A DNA stretch of 64,000 nucleotides from Streptomyces sp. NRRL F-5727 (GCF_000719555.1 NZ_JOGX01000035.1:1-64000); one strand, 5' to 3'; numbered from the stretch's first letter, positions 15,354 to 26,365 are shown. Notes: generated from the letters alone by a model not told the origin. Numbers and translations are program-made.

Positions 15354-16354
15354 TGCCCGGCCACGCCTTCCGGCCCGTCTTCCACCCGGCGGGCCACGAC
15401 CACGCCCTGCGGCACGCGCTCCAGGACCTGCGCACCGGCCGCTGGGGCGAGATGGCGCGCCTGCTCGAGGACACCGCCGACACCGCGTACGCCGCAGGTG
15501 CCGGCCGCTGGGACGGCTGGACCCGCCGCACCCAGATCCTCGCGACCGTCGCCGCCGGCACCGACGTCGTCCACGCCTGGCGCGCCGAACAGCCCGCGAG
15601 CGCGGCCGCCGCCGTGATGCACGGCCGCGTCGCCGTCGAGCGCGCCGTCCGCGCCCATCGCGCCGGGCACGCCCAGACCCGCCTGCTCTGGCAGGAGGCG
15701 TGGACCGCCTGCCGGGAGGCCGCCGACCGTGCCCCCGCCGACCCGGTGCCCTGGATCGGCTTCCTCGCCCTCGCCGCGCTCGACGCCCGCCGGCACATCG
15801 CCGAGCACCGCGTCCCGCCGCCCGCGCCGATGCTGCCGCCCGGCCCCTGGGGGCTGCTCGCCGAGGCCGAGAAGCGCGACCCGTACAACCGCGAGGCGTA
15901 CCACCGCATGCTCCAGTTCGTCTGCGCCCGCCGCGAGGGACCGCTCTCCGAGGCGGTCAACTACGCCCAGTGGGCGGCCTCATCGGCGCCCCGCGGCTCC
16001 GCCCTGCACGCCCTGCCGCTCTATGTGCGGGTCGAGCGCTACCGGCGCGACCGGGGCCACGAACACGCCCTCGACCTGCACTGGGTCGCCGAGGACGCGG
16101 TGCGCGAGGCCCGGCGGGCGATGGACGCCTGGTTCCTCTTCTGCGCCCTGCCGGAGGCGTCCCAGCTGGACCTCAACCATCTGGCGCACGCCCTCTTCGG
16201 CGCCCTGCGCTTCAGCGACGCGGCGCGCGTCTTCGAGGCGCTCGGCCCGTACTACACGCCCGCGCCCTGGGCCCACCGCACCCCGCGCCCGGACGACCGC
16301 GCCCTCGCCGAGGAGGTCTTCCTGCGCGCCCGCGCCCGCTGCCTCGGCGGCTGA
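15353..16354 (+). CDS. Conserved hypothetical protein, helical-repeat-like
   Basis: The 333-residue soluble protein is strongly alpha-helical with repeated Ala/Leu/Arg helix pairs (for example LLWQEAWTACREAADRAPADPVPWIGFLALAALDARRHIAEH). This is like the TPR-type helical scaffolds in Streptomyces. No catalytic motif, signal peptide or membrane segment is seen. It lies 53 bp before the amino-acid permease gene and is probably cotranscribed with it, so an accessory role in that transport or in its regulation is possible. I do not recognise a named family. Confidence 0.65.
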   Translation: MPGHAFRPVFHPAGHDHALRHALQDLRTGRWGEMARLLEDTADTAYAAGAGRWDGWTRRTQILATVAAGTDVVHAWRAEQPASAAAAVMHGRVAVERAVRAHRAGHAQTRLLWQEAWTACREAADRAPADPVPWIGFLALAALDARRHIAEHRVPPPAPMLPPGPWGLLAEAEKRDPYNREAYHRMLQFVCARREGPLSEAVNYAQWAASSAPRGSALHALPLYVRVERYRRDRGHEHALDLHWVAEDAVREARRAMDAWFLFCALPEASQLDLNHLAHALFGALRFSDAARVFEALGPYYTPAPWAHRTPRPDDRALAEEVFLRARARCLGG

Positions 16355-16407
16355 GCGCGCTCCCGTACCGCTCCGTCCTGTCCGTCCCCCCGCCCGGAGG
16401 TCCCCCG

Positions 16408-17946
16408 ATGCCCCGCACCGCCCCCACGGACGCGCCGCCCACGCCGCCCGTGGCCGCCTTACCGGACGAGGAGGCCCGGCTGCGCGAGCTGGGCTACCAG
16501 CCGGTGCTCGCCCGCCGGATGGGCGGCTTCGGCAACTTCGCCATCAGCTTCTCGGTCATCTCCGTCCTCTCCGGCTGCATGACCCTGTACGGCTTCGGGC
16601 TCGGCACCGGAGGGCCCGCCGTCATGCTCTGGGGCTGGGTGGTCGTCGGCCTCTTCGTCCTCTGCGTCGGCCTCGCCCTCGCCGAGGTCACCAGCGCCTA
16701 CCCCACCTCCGGGGCGCTCTACTACATGGCCGACCGGCTCGGCGGCCGCCGCTGGGGCTGGTACACCGGCTGGCTCAACCTGCTCGGTCTGCTCGGCGCC
16801 ATCGCCGGCATCGACTACGGCGCCGCCCTCTTCACCGGCGCCTTCCTCAACCTCCAGTGGGGCTTCGACCCCACCCCCGGCTCCACCTTCCTGATCTTCC
16901 TGGCGATCCTGCTGCTCCACGCCGGCCTCAACCTCTTCGGCGTCCGCCTGGTCAGCGTGCTCAACTCGATCAGCGTCTGGTGGCACCTGGCCGGCGTCGC
17001 CGTGATCGTCGGCGCCCTCGCGATCGTCCCCGACCACCACCAGCCGGCCTCCTTCGTCTTCACCGAGTTCGTCAACGACACCGGCTGGGCCAACCCGTTC
17101 TACGTCGCCGCGGTCGGACTGCTCCTCGCCCAGTACACCTTCTCCGGCTACGACGCCTCCGCCCACCTCTCCGAGGAGACCGCCAACGCCTCCGTCACGG
17201 CGGCCAAGGGCATCGTCCGCGCCATCTGGGTCTCCTGGATCGCCGGCTTCGCCCTCCTCGCCGGACTCACCTTCGCCATCCAGGACTACGCCGGCACCGT
17301 CGGCAGCGAGACCGGCGTCCCGCCCGCGCAGATCCTGCTCGACGCGCTCGGCACCGGCGGCGCCACCGCCCTGCTCCTCGTCGTCATCGTCGCCCAGCTC
17401 TTCTGCGGCAACGCCGAGGTGGCCGCCGCCAGCCGGATGGTGTTCGCCTTCAGCCGCGACAACGCCCTGCCGGCCTCGGCGACCTGGCGCAAGGTCAGCC
17501 GCCGCACCCGGACCCCGGTGCCGGCCGTCTGGCTCTCCGTCGGCGCCGCCGCCGTGCTCGCCCTGCCCTCGCTGTACTCGGCGACCGCCTACGGCGCGGT
17601 CACCGCGATCAACGTCATCGGCATCACCCCCGCCTACGCCATCCCGATCCTGCTGCGGCTGCGGGCCGGGCGCGCCTTCACGCCCGGCCCGTGGAGCCTC
17701 GGCCGCTGGAGCCGGCCGGTCGGCTGGACCGCGGTCGTCTGGGTCGCGGTGGTGACCGTCCTCTTCTGCCTGCCCCAGAAGAGTCCGGTGACCGTCGACA
17801 CCATGAACTACGCGGTGATCGCCCTCGCCGCCGTCCTGCTCCTGGCGACGGTCTGGTGGTACGCCGCCCGCCGCTCGTACGGCACGCCGACCGCGTACGG
17901 CGGCAGCGCCCGCGAGGAGGCGGAGATCGCGGACGGGCTCGTCTGA
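16408..17946 (+). CDS. APC-superfamily amino-acid permease
   Basis: This 512-residue protein has about 12 transmembrane helices. The N-terminal LGYQPVLARRMGGFGNFAISFSVISVLSGCMTLYGFGLGTGGP segment is the signature of the GABA/BAT1-like branch of amino-acid permeases. YDASAHLSEETANAS in the middle is the family's conserved motif near helix 6. The substrate may be GABA, another amino acid or an amine. The start has CGGAGG 8 bases upstream. The neighbouring GntR/HutC-type regulator, convergent with it, is a candidate controller. Confidence 0.87.
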   Translation: MPRTAPTDAPPTPPVAALPDEEARLRELGYQPVLARRMGGFGNFAISFSVISVLSGCMTLYGFGLGTGGPAVMLWGWVVVGLFVLCVGLALAEVTSAYPTSGALYYMADRLGGRRWGWYTGWLNLLGLLGAIAGIDYGAALFTGAFLNLQWGFDPTPGSTFLIFLAILLLHAGLNLFGVRLVSVLNSISVWWHLAGVAVIVGALAIVPDHHQPASFVFTEFVNDTGWANPFYVAAVGLLLAQYTFSGYDASAHLSEETANASVTAAKGIVRAIWVSWIAGFALLAGLTFAIQDYAGTVGSETGVPPAQILLDALGTGGATALLLVVIVAQLFCGNAEVAAASRMVFAFSRDNALPASATWRKVSRRTRTPVPAVWLSVGAAAVLALPSLYSATAYGAVTAINVIGITPAYAIPILLRLRAGRAFTPGPWSLGRWSRPVGWTAVVWVAVVTVLFCLPQKSPVTVDTMNYAVIALAAVLLLATVWWYAARRSYGTPTAYGGSAREEAEIADGLV

Positions 17947-17948
17947 CC

Positions 17949-17965
17949 CCGGCCGGTCCGGCCGG
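17949..17965. terminator. Compact inverted repeat between convergent permease and GntR genes
   Basis: CCGGCCGG arms surround a single T between the two stop codons. It is a likely shared terminator. Confidence 0.4.
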
Positions 17966-18847
17966 TCAGAGGCTGTACTCGTACGTCCAGGCGGCCTCCT
18001 GGGCCGAGAAGTCGATGTCCGTGACCTCCAGGACGTGCCCGTGCTGGTCGCTCACCACCCGGTGGACGCTCAGCCGGGCCGCGCCGCCGGCCGCCGACCC
18101 CGCGGCGCCGGCCGGGACCCGCACCGACTCCCGGTGGGTGGCCCGCAGGCCGGCCTGGTGCATCCAGTGGTAGAGGAGGCGCAGGTCCGGCTGGTTGACG
18201 CGGGAGAGGGTCCGCCGGTAGCGGGCCAGCTGCGGGATCTCGTCGAGCGCGGGCCGGGAGAACCAGGACACCGCGCGCTGGAGCTCGCGGCCGTGCGGGG
18301 CCAGCACGCGGTGCCGGTGGACCAGCGTCGGCTCGCCCGGCGTGAGGTGCAGCCGCGCGGCCAGCGCCGCCGGCGGGGCCTCCCAGCCGAGCGAGGCCCG
18401 CACCAGGGCCTCCGCCGCGCGCGGGCCGCCCGGGAAGACCGGCCGCGCCGCGGGCGGCGCCGCCGGCGGCCCGGGCGGCGGGAGTGGCCCGCCCGCCGGG
18501 CCGTCCGCGGCGAAGGTGCCCCGCCGGTCGGTGACCACCAGCCGTTCCTCGCGCAGCAGTTGGAGCGCGCTGCGGACGGTCTGCCGGTTCACGTGGTACC
18601 GCTGCGCCAGGGAGCGCTCCGAGGGGAGCCGGCCGCCGGGGGCCAGGGCGCGGCGGACGAGGTCGTCCCGCAGGGCGGCGGCGACCCGCAGATAGCGCGG
18701 GACCTCCCCTTCGGGGGCGCCGACGGGAGACGCGGTGGGGGACGAGACGTGGGGCGAGACGTGGGACGAGACGTGGGACAAGGCGTGGGACGAGGCGTCG
18801 GATACGGCGTCGGATGCGACATCGGGTACGACGTCGGGTGCGGCCAT
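17966..18847 (-). CDS. GntR-family regulator, HutC/DasR subfamily
   Basis: This 293-residue protein has a winged-helix DNA-binding domain (YLRVAAALRDDLVRRALAPGGRLPSERSLAQRYHVNRQTVRSALQLL) and a C-terminal UTRA effector domain (LVHRHRVLAPHGRELQRAVSWF ... VLEVTDIDFS). The first 45 residues are unusual: a low-complexity Ser/His/Val/Ala/Asp tail (VSSHVSPHVSS) made by a 12-bp DNA repeat. The ATG is preceded by AAGGGG at good spacing; a TTG six bases upstream is also in frame. A DasR-like site lies 61 bp upstream, so autoregulation by a sugar-phosphate-sensing relative of DasR is a fair inference. Confidence 0.85.
   Translation of the reverse strand: MAAPDVVPDVASDAVSDASSHALSHVSSHVSPHVSSPTASPVGAPEGEVPRYLRVAAALRDDLVRRALAPGGRLPSERSLAQRYHVNRQTVRSALQLLREERLVVTDRRGTFAADGPAGGPLPPPGPPAAPPAARPVFPGGPRAAEALVRASLGWEAPPAALAARLHLTPGEPTLVHRHRVLAPHGRELQRAVSWFSRPALDEIPQLARYRRTLSRVNQPDLRLLYHWMHQAGLRATHRESVRVPAGAAGSAAGGAARLSVHRVVSDQHGHVLEVTDIDFSAQEAAWTYEYSL
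18730..18846. repeat. Degenerate 12-bp repeats in the GntR 5' end
   Basis: About nine imperfect 12-bp units (GGGACGAGACGT-like on the plus strand, drifting to TCGGATGCGACA-like) encode the Ser/His/Asp tail. The frame is kept. Confidence 0.6.
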
Positions 18848-18907
18848 GATCAACCCCTTCTTCGCTCAGCGTGACAGCGCGGGCCGTATGGGTGATCAAT
18901 TCCTATC

Positions 18908-18923
18908 ATTGGTCTAAACCATT
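18908..18923. promoter_or_regulatory. DasR-like responsive element
   Basis: ATTGGTCTAAACCATT closely matches the dre consensus built on TGGTCTAGACCA, which is bound by DasR, a HutC-type GntR protein. It lies 61 bp upstream of the HutC-type GntR gene and 107 bp before the DUF2252 gene, in their shared promoter region. Confidence 0.65.
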
Positions 18924-19029
18924 TTGCTAGGGCGACCGTGCAGAGTGGCCGAAACCCGCGGCGCACCCTGTAATGGGGACCAGGCGACAGGACCGGCGGC
19001 TGCCGGTGGTGGAACAGGGGTGAGGCCGG

Positions 19030-20370
19030 ATGACGACGCCCGCTGAGCACGCCCGACGCGGCCGCGCGGCCCGCAAGCGGGTCCCGCGCTCCTCCCACGG
19101 GCGCTGGATACCGAGCTCCCAGCGCCCCGACCCGCTCACCGTCCTGGAGAAGCAGGCCGCCGACCGCCTGCCCGACCTCGCCCCCGTGCGGTACGGACGG
19201 ATGGCCGCCTCCCCCTTCGCGTTCCTGCGCGGCGCCGCCGCCGTCATGGCGGCCGACCTCGCCGCCACCCGCAACACCGGACTCACCGTGCAGCTCTGCG
19301 GCGACGCCCACCTGCTCAACTTCGGCGTCTACGCCTCACCCGAACGGACGCTCCTCTTCGACGTCAACGACTTTGACGAGACCCTGCCCGGCCCCTTCGA
19401 GTGGGACGTCAAGCGGCTCGCCGCCAGCGTCACCGTCGCCGCCCTCCAGAACGGCAGCCCCCGCTCCAAGGCCCACCGCGCCGCGCTCGTCGCCGCCGAG
19501 TCGTACCGCACCACCATGCGCCGCCTCGCCGGCCTCGGGGAGCTGGCCGTCTGGTACGAGCGGATCGACGCCGACGAGATCACCGCCCTCGCCCGCCCCC
19601 GCGAGCGCGAGCGGCTCACCCGGAACCTCGCCAAGGCCCGCCGCCGCACCAGCCTCCAGGCCCTGGAGAAGCTCACCGTCCCGGACGGCGACGGCGGCCG
19701 CCGCATCGCCGACGACCCGCCGCTCCTGGAACGCGTCGCCGACCTGGACCGGGTCACGATCGGCAAGATCTTCAGCGACTACCGCAGCTCGCTCTCCGAG
19801 GAGCGCCGGCTCCTCCTCGACCGCTACACCTTCCGCGACGCCGCCCGCAAGGTGGTCGGCGTCGGCAGCGTCGGCACCCGCTGCTTCGTCGTCCTCCTCG
19901 AGGGCCGCGACGCCGGCGACCCGCTCATCCTCCAGATCAAGGAGGCCGGCCGCTCGGTCCTGGAGGCCTATCTGCCGCCCAGTGCCTACCCCCACCAGGG
20001 CCGGCGGGTCGTCTGCGGCCAGCGGCTCACCCAGGCCGCCAGCGACATCTTCCTCGGCTGGATGACCGGCCCCGAGCAACGCCACTTCTACTGGCGCCAG
20101 TTGCGCGACATGAAGGGCTCGGCCGAGGTCGAGACGATGTCCCCGTCGACGCTGCGGGGCTACGCCCGGCTGTGCGGCCGGACCCTGGCCCGCGCCCACG
20201 CCCGCTCCGGCGACCGCATCGCCATCGCCGCCTACCTCGGCTCCTCCGACGTCTTCGACCGCGCGGTCGCCGACTTCGCCCTCGCCTACGCCGGCCAGAA
20301 CGCCGACGACTACGCGAGCCTCGGCGCCGGCATCGCGGCCGGCATGGTGACGGCGGCCCCGGGCGTCTGA
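19030..20370 (+). CDS. DUF2252 family protein (kinase-like fold)
   Basis: The 446-residue protein contains CGDAHLLNFGVYASPERTLLFDVNDFDET (about residues 97-125), the conserved core of DUF2252. This resembles the catalytic and metal loops of aminoglycoside-phosphotransferase-like kinases (the HGDxxxxN and D-F-D type). A basic N-terminal tail (RRGRAARKRVPRSSHGRW) precedes it. The family's function is unknown; a phosphotransferase activity is an inference from the fold. GAGG lies 6 bases before the ATG. It is divergent from the GntR gene and shares its promoter region with the DasR-like site. Confidence 0.82.
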   Translation: MTTPAEHARRGRAARKRVPRSSHGRWIPSSQRPDPLTVLEKQAADRLPDLAPVRYGRMAASPFAFLRGAAAVMAADLAATRNTGLTVQLCGDAHLLNFGVYASPERTLLFDVNDFDETLPGPFEWDVKRLAASVTVAALQNGSPRSKAHRAALVAAESYRTTMRRLAGLGELAVWYERIDADEITALARPRERERLTRNLAKARRRTSLQALEKLTVPDGDGGRRIADDPPLLERVADLDRVTIGKIFSDYRSSLSEERRLLLDRYTFRDAARKVVGVGSVGTRCFVVLLEGRDAGDPLILQIKEAGRSVLEAYLPPSAYPHQGRRVVCGQRLTQAASDIFLGWMTGPEQRHFYWRQLRDMKGSAEVETMSPSTLRGYARLCGRTLARAHARSGDRIAIAAYLGSSDVFDRAVADFALAYAGQNADDYASLGAGIAAGMVTAAPGV

Positions 20371-20395
20371 CCCCCGGGCCCGCCGTCGACCGCCG

Positions 20396-21787
20396 TCAGT
20401 CCCCGACCCGCAGGGGCGGCCCCGCCGGGGTCTCCGGGACCGGCGAGAACAGCGCCGCCCGCACCACGGCCGGGGCGAACAGGCTGGTGAGCGGCGCCGT
20501 CAGGGTCAGCACCGCGCGGAACGGCACCCCGACCACGGCGTCGCCCGCCGCGCGCTCCTGCACCCGGGCCAGGTACCAGCCGGTCACCCGGTCCGCCGGC
20601 TTCGACCGGGCCGCGTCGCCCGTCGCGCCCGGCATCTTCTTGTCCGCGCCCGCCGAGATGTCCCACGCCTGCCGGGACGCGTCGAGCAGCGCCCGCTGCA
20701 CCCGCCGGGTGGTCGGCGTCCGCCGGGTGTCGGACAGCGCCCGGCGCAGCGCGACCGCGGCGAGCGCCGCGACCGCCATGCCCTGCCCGTAGATCGGGTT
20801 GAACGAGCACAGCGCGTCGCCGGTGGCCAGGAAGCCGGCCGGACGGCGGCCCGGACGGTCGTACCGGCGGCGGACGTTGGCGGTCTGCCGGAAGCCGTGC
20901 ACCGAACCGGCCGGCTCCGCGCCCGCCAGCCACTCGCTGAACACCGGATGCGGCAGCCGCTTCGCGTACTCCTCGAACGCCCCCTCGTCGGTGGGCGGTT
21001 CGTCCCCGCGCAGCCCCGACATGGTGACCATGTGCCGCCCGTCCCCGAGCGGGACGATCACCCCGCCGTACGGCTGCCGGGGGCCCGGCACGATGTAGTA
21101 GCCGAGCGCGTCGGTGTCCGGCACCGCCTCCGTCGCCCGGTAGACCCGCGAGCCGTAGGCGAGTCCGGTGTCGAGGGTCTCCTCGTGCGGCGCCTCCGCG
21201 CCGATCGCGGCCAGCCAGTCGGCCGCCTTCGTCGACCGCCCGGACGCGTCCACCACCAGATCGGCGGCGAGGGTACGGGGCTCCCGCCCGGTGCCCGCGC
21301 CGCGCTCCCGCAGCCGCACGCCGGTCACCCGCGCGGCGGTGCCGGTCAGGCCCACCGTCTCGGTGCCCTCGACGAGTTCGATCCGCGGATCGGCGAGCAC
21401 CCGCTGCCGCACCAGCCACTCCAGCTGGGGCCGCGGGCCGCTGTAGAAGTGCGCCGAGGCGGGCAGCCGGGTGAACCACTGGCCGGCCTGCCACTGCACC
21501 ATGTCGGAGGGCATGCCGACCCTGGGCGCGCCCAGCTCCCGCAGCTCGTCCATGAAGCCGGGCAGCAGTTCGTCGAGGGCCTGCTGGCCGCCCGCGATGA
21601 GTACGTGCAGATGCCGCCCCTGCGGCACTCCGGGCCGGGCGTCCGGCCCCTCCGGCAGCCGGTCGCGCTCGACGACCGTGACCCGCTCCGCGTGCTCCGC
21701 GAGGACCCGCGCCGCCAGCAGTCCGGCGAGACTTCCCCCGATGACCACCGCGTGACGTGTCCCGCGGCGCCCCAACTCGTCGGCCAT
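20396..21787 (-). CDS. FAD-dependent monooxygenase/oxidoreductase
   Basis: This 463-residue protein begins AVVIGGSLAGLLAARVLAEHAERVTVVERD, an FAD Rossmann motif. It has PGVPQGRHLHVLIAGG, typical of a group of Streptomyces tryptophan-halogenase/UbiH-like flavoproteins, a second FAD contact ADLVVDASGRSTK, and GDALCSFNPIYGQGMAVAALAA near residue 320. It lacks a halogenase Lys/W-x-W-x-I-P motif, so hydroxylation or oxidation is more likely than halogenation. The substrate is unknown. The PadR regulator gene ends 134 bp upstream on the same strand, and a TetR-type motif lies about 31-46 bp before the start. Confidence 0.78.
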   Translation of the reverse strand: MADELGRRGTRHAVVIGGSLAGLLAARVLAEHAERVTVVERDRLPEGPDARPGVPQGRHLHVLIAGGQQALDELLPGFMDELRELGAPRVGMPSDMVQWQAGQWFTRLPASAHFYSGPRPQLEWLVRQRVLADPRIELVEGTETVGLTGTAARVTGVRLRERGAGTGREPRTLAADLVVDASGRSTKAADWLAAIGAEAPHEETLDTGLAYGSRVYRATEAVPDTDALGYYIVPGPRQPYGGVIVPLGDGRHMVTMSGLRGDEPPTDEGAFEEYAKRLPHPVFSEWLAGAEPAGSVHGFRQTANVRRRYDRPGRRPAGFLATGDALCSFNPIYGQGMAVAALAAVALRRALSDTRRTPTTRRVQRALLDASRQAWDISAGADKKMPGATGDAARSKPADRVTGWYLARVQERAAGDAVVGVPFRAVLTLTAPLTSLFAPAVVRAALFSPVPETPAGPPLRVGD

Positions 21788-21817
21788 ACCCGCCCTTTCC
21801 CTTCGTGGACATGAAAC

Positions 21818-21833
21818 GGTACCGACCAGTATC
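21818..21833. promoter_or_regulatory. Possible TetR-type operator upstream of the FAD monooxygenase
   Basis: The segment GTACCGACCAGTATC has TAC and GTA half-sites six bases apart, as many TetR operators do. It also overlaps a GATACT -10-like hexamer on the minus strand. Confidence 0.35.
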
Positions 21834-21921
21834 CACCGTCGGAGGGGAGGCGTACCGGCGCGCGCCGGGGGCGGAAGGGCGCGAACGGGCGCGCGCCTCG
21901 GGTGCGGCGGCGGGCCGCAGG

Positions 21922-22476
21922 TCAGTCCTCCGGCCCCGGCTCCTCCTGCCCCAGCTCCTCCAGCGCGGCCGTCAGCCACTCCACCCAGAACCGCTCCAGG
22001 TCGATGCCGCCGCGCAGCACCAGATGGCGCAGCCGGTCGGGTTCGCCGGCGCGCCGCTCGGCCGGGAAGTCCCGTTCCTCGATGAGGTGGTACTCGTCGA
22101 GCTGGGCCCGGTGCAGGGCGAGATGGCGCTCCAGCTCGGCGCGCAGCCCCGCCGAGCCGACCACGGCCGCGGCCCGCATCCGCAGCAGCAGCGCGGACCG
22201 CAGCGGCTTCGGGTCCTCGGCCGCTCCGACCCACTCCCGCAGGAACTCCCGCCCGGCGGGCAGCACTTCGTACTCCTTGCGCTGCCCGCGCACCGGGACG
22301 GGGGAGGGCAGGGCGCGGATCTGCCCGGCCTCCTCCAGCCGCCCCAGTTCCCGGTAGATCTGCTGGTGCGTGGCGGACCAGAAGTAGCCGATCGACCTGT
22401 CGAAGCGGCGCGTCAGTTCGAGGCCGGAGGACGGCTTCTCGAGCAGCGCGGTGAGGATCGCGTGCGGGAGGGACAT
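21922..22476 (-). CDS. PadR-family transcriptional regulator
   Basis: The 184-residue protein opens MSLPHAILTALLEKPSSGLELTRRFDRSIGYFWSATHQQIYRELGRLEEAGQI, the classic PadR winged helix, followed by a long helical C-terminal domain (HLALHRAQLDEYHLIEERDF) that makes the dimer. PadR proteins usually repress a neighbouring gene and respond to phenolics, drugs or fatty-acid derivatives. Here the flavoprotein gene follows it and fadH precedes it on the same strand. The palindrome upstream of fadH is a candidate target. Confidence 0.87.
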   Translation of the reverse strand: MSLPHAILTALLEKPSSGLELTRRFDRSIGYFWSATHQQIYRELGRLEEAGQIRALPSPVPVRGQRKEYEVLPAGREFLREWVGAAEDPKPLRSALLLRMRAAAVVGSAGLRAELERHLALHRAQLDEYHLIEERDFPAERRAGEPDRLRHLVLRGGIDLERFWVEWLTAALEELGQEEPGPED

Positions 22477-22523
22477 GCTCGCATCCTAGGTTCGGGCCGC
22501 GCGCCGTACGGGCGGGGCCGGCG

Positions 22524-24641
<2,118 letters not shown>

Positions 24642-24644
24642 TTA

Positions 24645-24655
24645 CTACTCGGTAG
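24645..24655. promoter_or_regulatory. Second inverted repeat upstream of fadH
   Basis: CTAC-TCG-GTAG, 97 bp upstream of fadH, sits in an AT-richer patch. It may be a TetR-type site of fatty-acid genes or part of the promoter. Confidence 0.4.
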
Positions 24656-24770
24656 AACGTGGCCGGGGCGGGGCGCGGTGTGCTCGCGCCGGCCGCCGCG
24701 ACCGACGGCGGCGCCCGGTGCGGGCGCGTGGCTCCGCGCCGGGTCGCCCGGGCCCGCCCCCGGCCGACGC

Positions 24771-25613
24771 TCAGCCCACCCGGTCCAGCAGGAGGTCCAG
24801 GTCCTCCGCCGTTCGGGGGGCCGGGGTGCCCTCCGGTAGGAGGCCCTGGGTGCGGAGCAGGCGGCCGACCGACACCGCCCAGGGGCGCCGCAGCCGCGCC
24901 GCGTCCAGGAGCGCGTCCTCGGCCAGCAGGTCGGCGGCCGGGCCGGTGCGCAGCCCGGCGGGGGAGAGGACCGCGGCCTCGTCCGCCCACCGCAGCGCCA
25001 GGTCGACGTCGTGCGTGGCCATGACCACCGTCGTGCCCGCCGCCCGCAGCCGCTCCAGGGTCTCCAGGAGCCGTTCCTGCCCGTGCGGGTCGAGACCCGC
25101 CGTCGGCTCGTCCATGATCAGGACGCGGGGGCGCATCGCGACCGCGCCCGCGATCGCCGCCCGCTTCCGCTGCCCGTAGGACAGCAGATGCGTCGGCCGG
25201 TCCGCGAGCGCCGTGATGTCCAGCGCCTCCAGCGCCTCCGCGACCCGGAGCCGTACCTCCTCCTCCGGCAGCCCCAGGTTCATCGGCCCGAACGACACGT
25301 CCTGCGCCACCGAGGCGGCGAAGAGCTGGTCGTCCGGGTCCTGCACCACCAGCTGCACCGAGGTCCGCAGCCGGGTCAGCCCCTTCCGGTCGTACGCCAC
25401 CTCCTCGCCGTCCAGCAGCAGCGTCCCCTCCCCGGGCCGCAGCCCGCCGCTCAGCAGCCGCAGCAGCGTCGTCTTCCCGCCTCCGTTGCGCCCGAGCAGC
25501 GCGACCGCCCGCCCCTCGCGCACGGCGAAGGAGACGCCCGAGAGGACGGCCGGCCCGTCCTCGTACGCGAAACCCGCGCACACCAACTCCACGACCGGGG
25601 TGGGTGTCGTCAT
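24771..25613 (-). CDS. cbiO: Cobalt ECF transporter ATPase CbiO
   Basis: The 280-residue ABC ATPase has Walker A GRNGGGKTT, the ECF-type signature LLSYGQRKRAAIAG, Walker B VLIMDEPTAGLDP and the switch His in MATHDVDLAL. It energises cobalt (or nickel) uptake. It overlaps the CbiQ gene by 4 bases (ATGA) and is the last gene of cbiMNQO, which lies behind a cobalamin riboswitch, so cobalt is much more likely than nickel. The C-terminal 45 residues extend past the ABC domain. Confidence 0.92.
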   Translation of the reverse strand: MTTPTPVVELVCAGFAYEDGPAVLSGVSFAVREGRAVALLGRNGGGKTTLLRLLSGGLRPGEGTLLLDGEEVAYDRKGLTRLRTSVQLVVQDPDDQLFAASVAQDVSFGPMNLGLPEEEVRLRVAEALEALDITALADRPTHLLSYGQRKRAAIAGAVAMRPRVLIMDEPTAGLDPHGQERLLETLERLRAAGTTVVMATHDVDLALRWADEAAVLSPAGLRTGPAADLLAEDALLDAARLRRPWAVSVGRLLRTQGLLPEGTPAPRTAEDLDLLLDRVG

Positions 25614-26359
25614 GGCAGGAACCTTTCCAGTACGAGGGTGAGGGCGACGAGCCCCGCCAGGAGGCCGCCCGTCGCCGCGAGGAACGGCCGGGAGACCGCC
25701 GCCCCGGGCAGCAGGACCCGCAGCGTGCCGTCGTAACCGCGCCCGGCCAGCCCGGTCTGGAGCCGCTGTGCCCGGTCGAAGGCGCGCACGAACGAGGTCG
25801 CGCCGAGCCCGGCCAGCGACCGCCAGACGGCCGCCCGGGTGGTCGCCCCGAGCCGCGCCGCCTGCGCCTGCCGCACCTTCGCCTGCGCGTCCAGGAGCAG
25901 GAAGACGATCCGGTACATCACCAGGGCCACGTCGACCACCGGCGCCGGCACCCCGGCCCGCACCAGACGCGGCAGCACGTCCGACACCGGCGTGGTGAAG
26001 GCGAACAGCAGCACCCCCAGCGAGGCCGAGGCCGTCCGCAGCAGCAGCTCCCCGGCGTGCACCGGACCGTCCGGGGCCCAGGCCACCGCGCCCCCGGGCC
26101 CGCCCACCGCGAACAGCAGCGGCACGGCGCCCGTGACGCAGAAGCCGAGCGGGATCCGGAAGGCCCGCCACAGCTGCCGGCCCGGCACGCCGGCCGGACC
26201 GAGCAGCACGGCGAGGGTGGCCGCCGCGACCAGAGGCGCGCCCGGCCACGGCGGCAGACACACCGCGCACAGGGTCAGACCGAACCCGAGGACGGCCTTC
26301 TCCGCGGGATGGCGGCGGCGCCAGCGACTGCTGTGCGCCGCCGCGTCGATGGGCAGCAT
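25610..26359 (-). CDS. cbiQ: Cobalt ECF transporter transmembrane component CbiQ
   Basis: This 249-residue T-component has about five to six hydrophobic segments. It carries the Ala-Arg-Gly-type coupling region in QAARLGATTRAAVWRSLAGLGATSFVRAFDRAQRLQTGLAGRGYDG, which matches the CbiQ motif near the C-terminus. It connects the CbiM/CbiN substrate unit to the ATPase. It starts 6 bases after the CbiN stop and overlaps cbiO. Confidence 0.88.
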   Translation of the reverse strand: MLPIDAAAHSSRWRRRHPAEKAVLGFGLTLCAVCLPPWPGAPLVAAATLAVLLGPAGVPGRQLWRAFRIPLGFCVTGAVPLLFAVGGPGGAVAWAPDGPVHAGELLLRTASASLGVLLFAFTTPVSDVLPRLVRAGVPAPVVDVALVMYRIVFLLLDAQAKVRQAQAARLGATTRAAVWRSLAGLGATSFVRAFDRAQRLQTGLAGRGYDGTLRVLLPGAAVSRPFLAATGGLLAGLVALTLVLERFLP

Positions 26360-26365
26360 CGCCGG

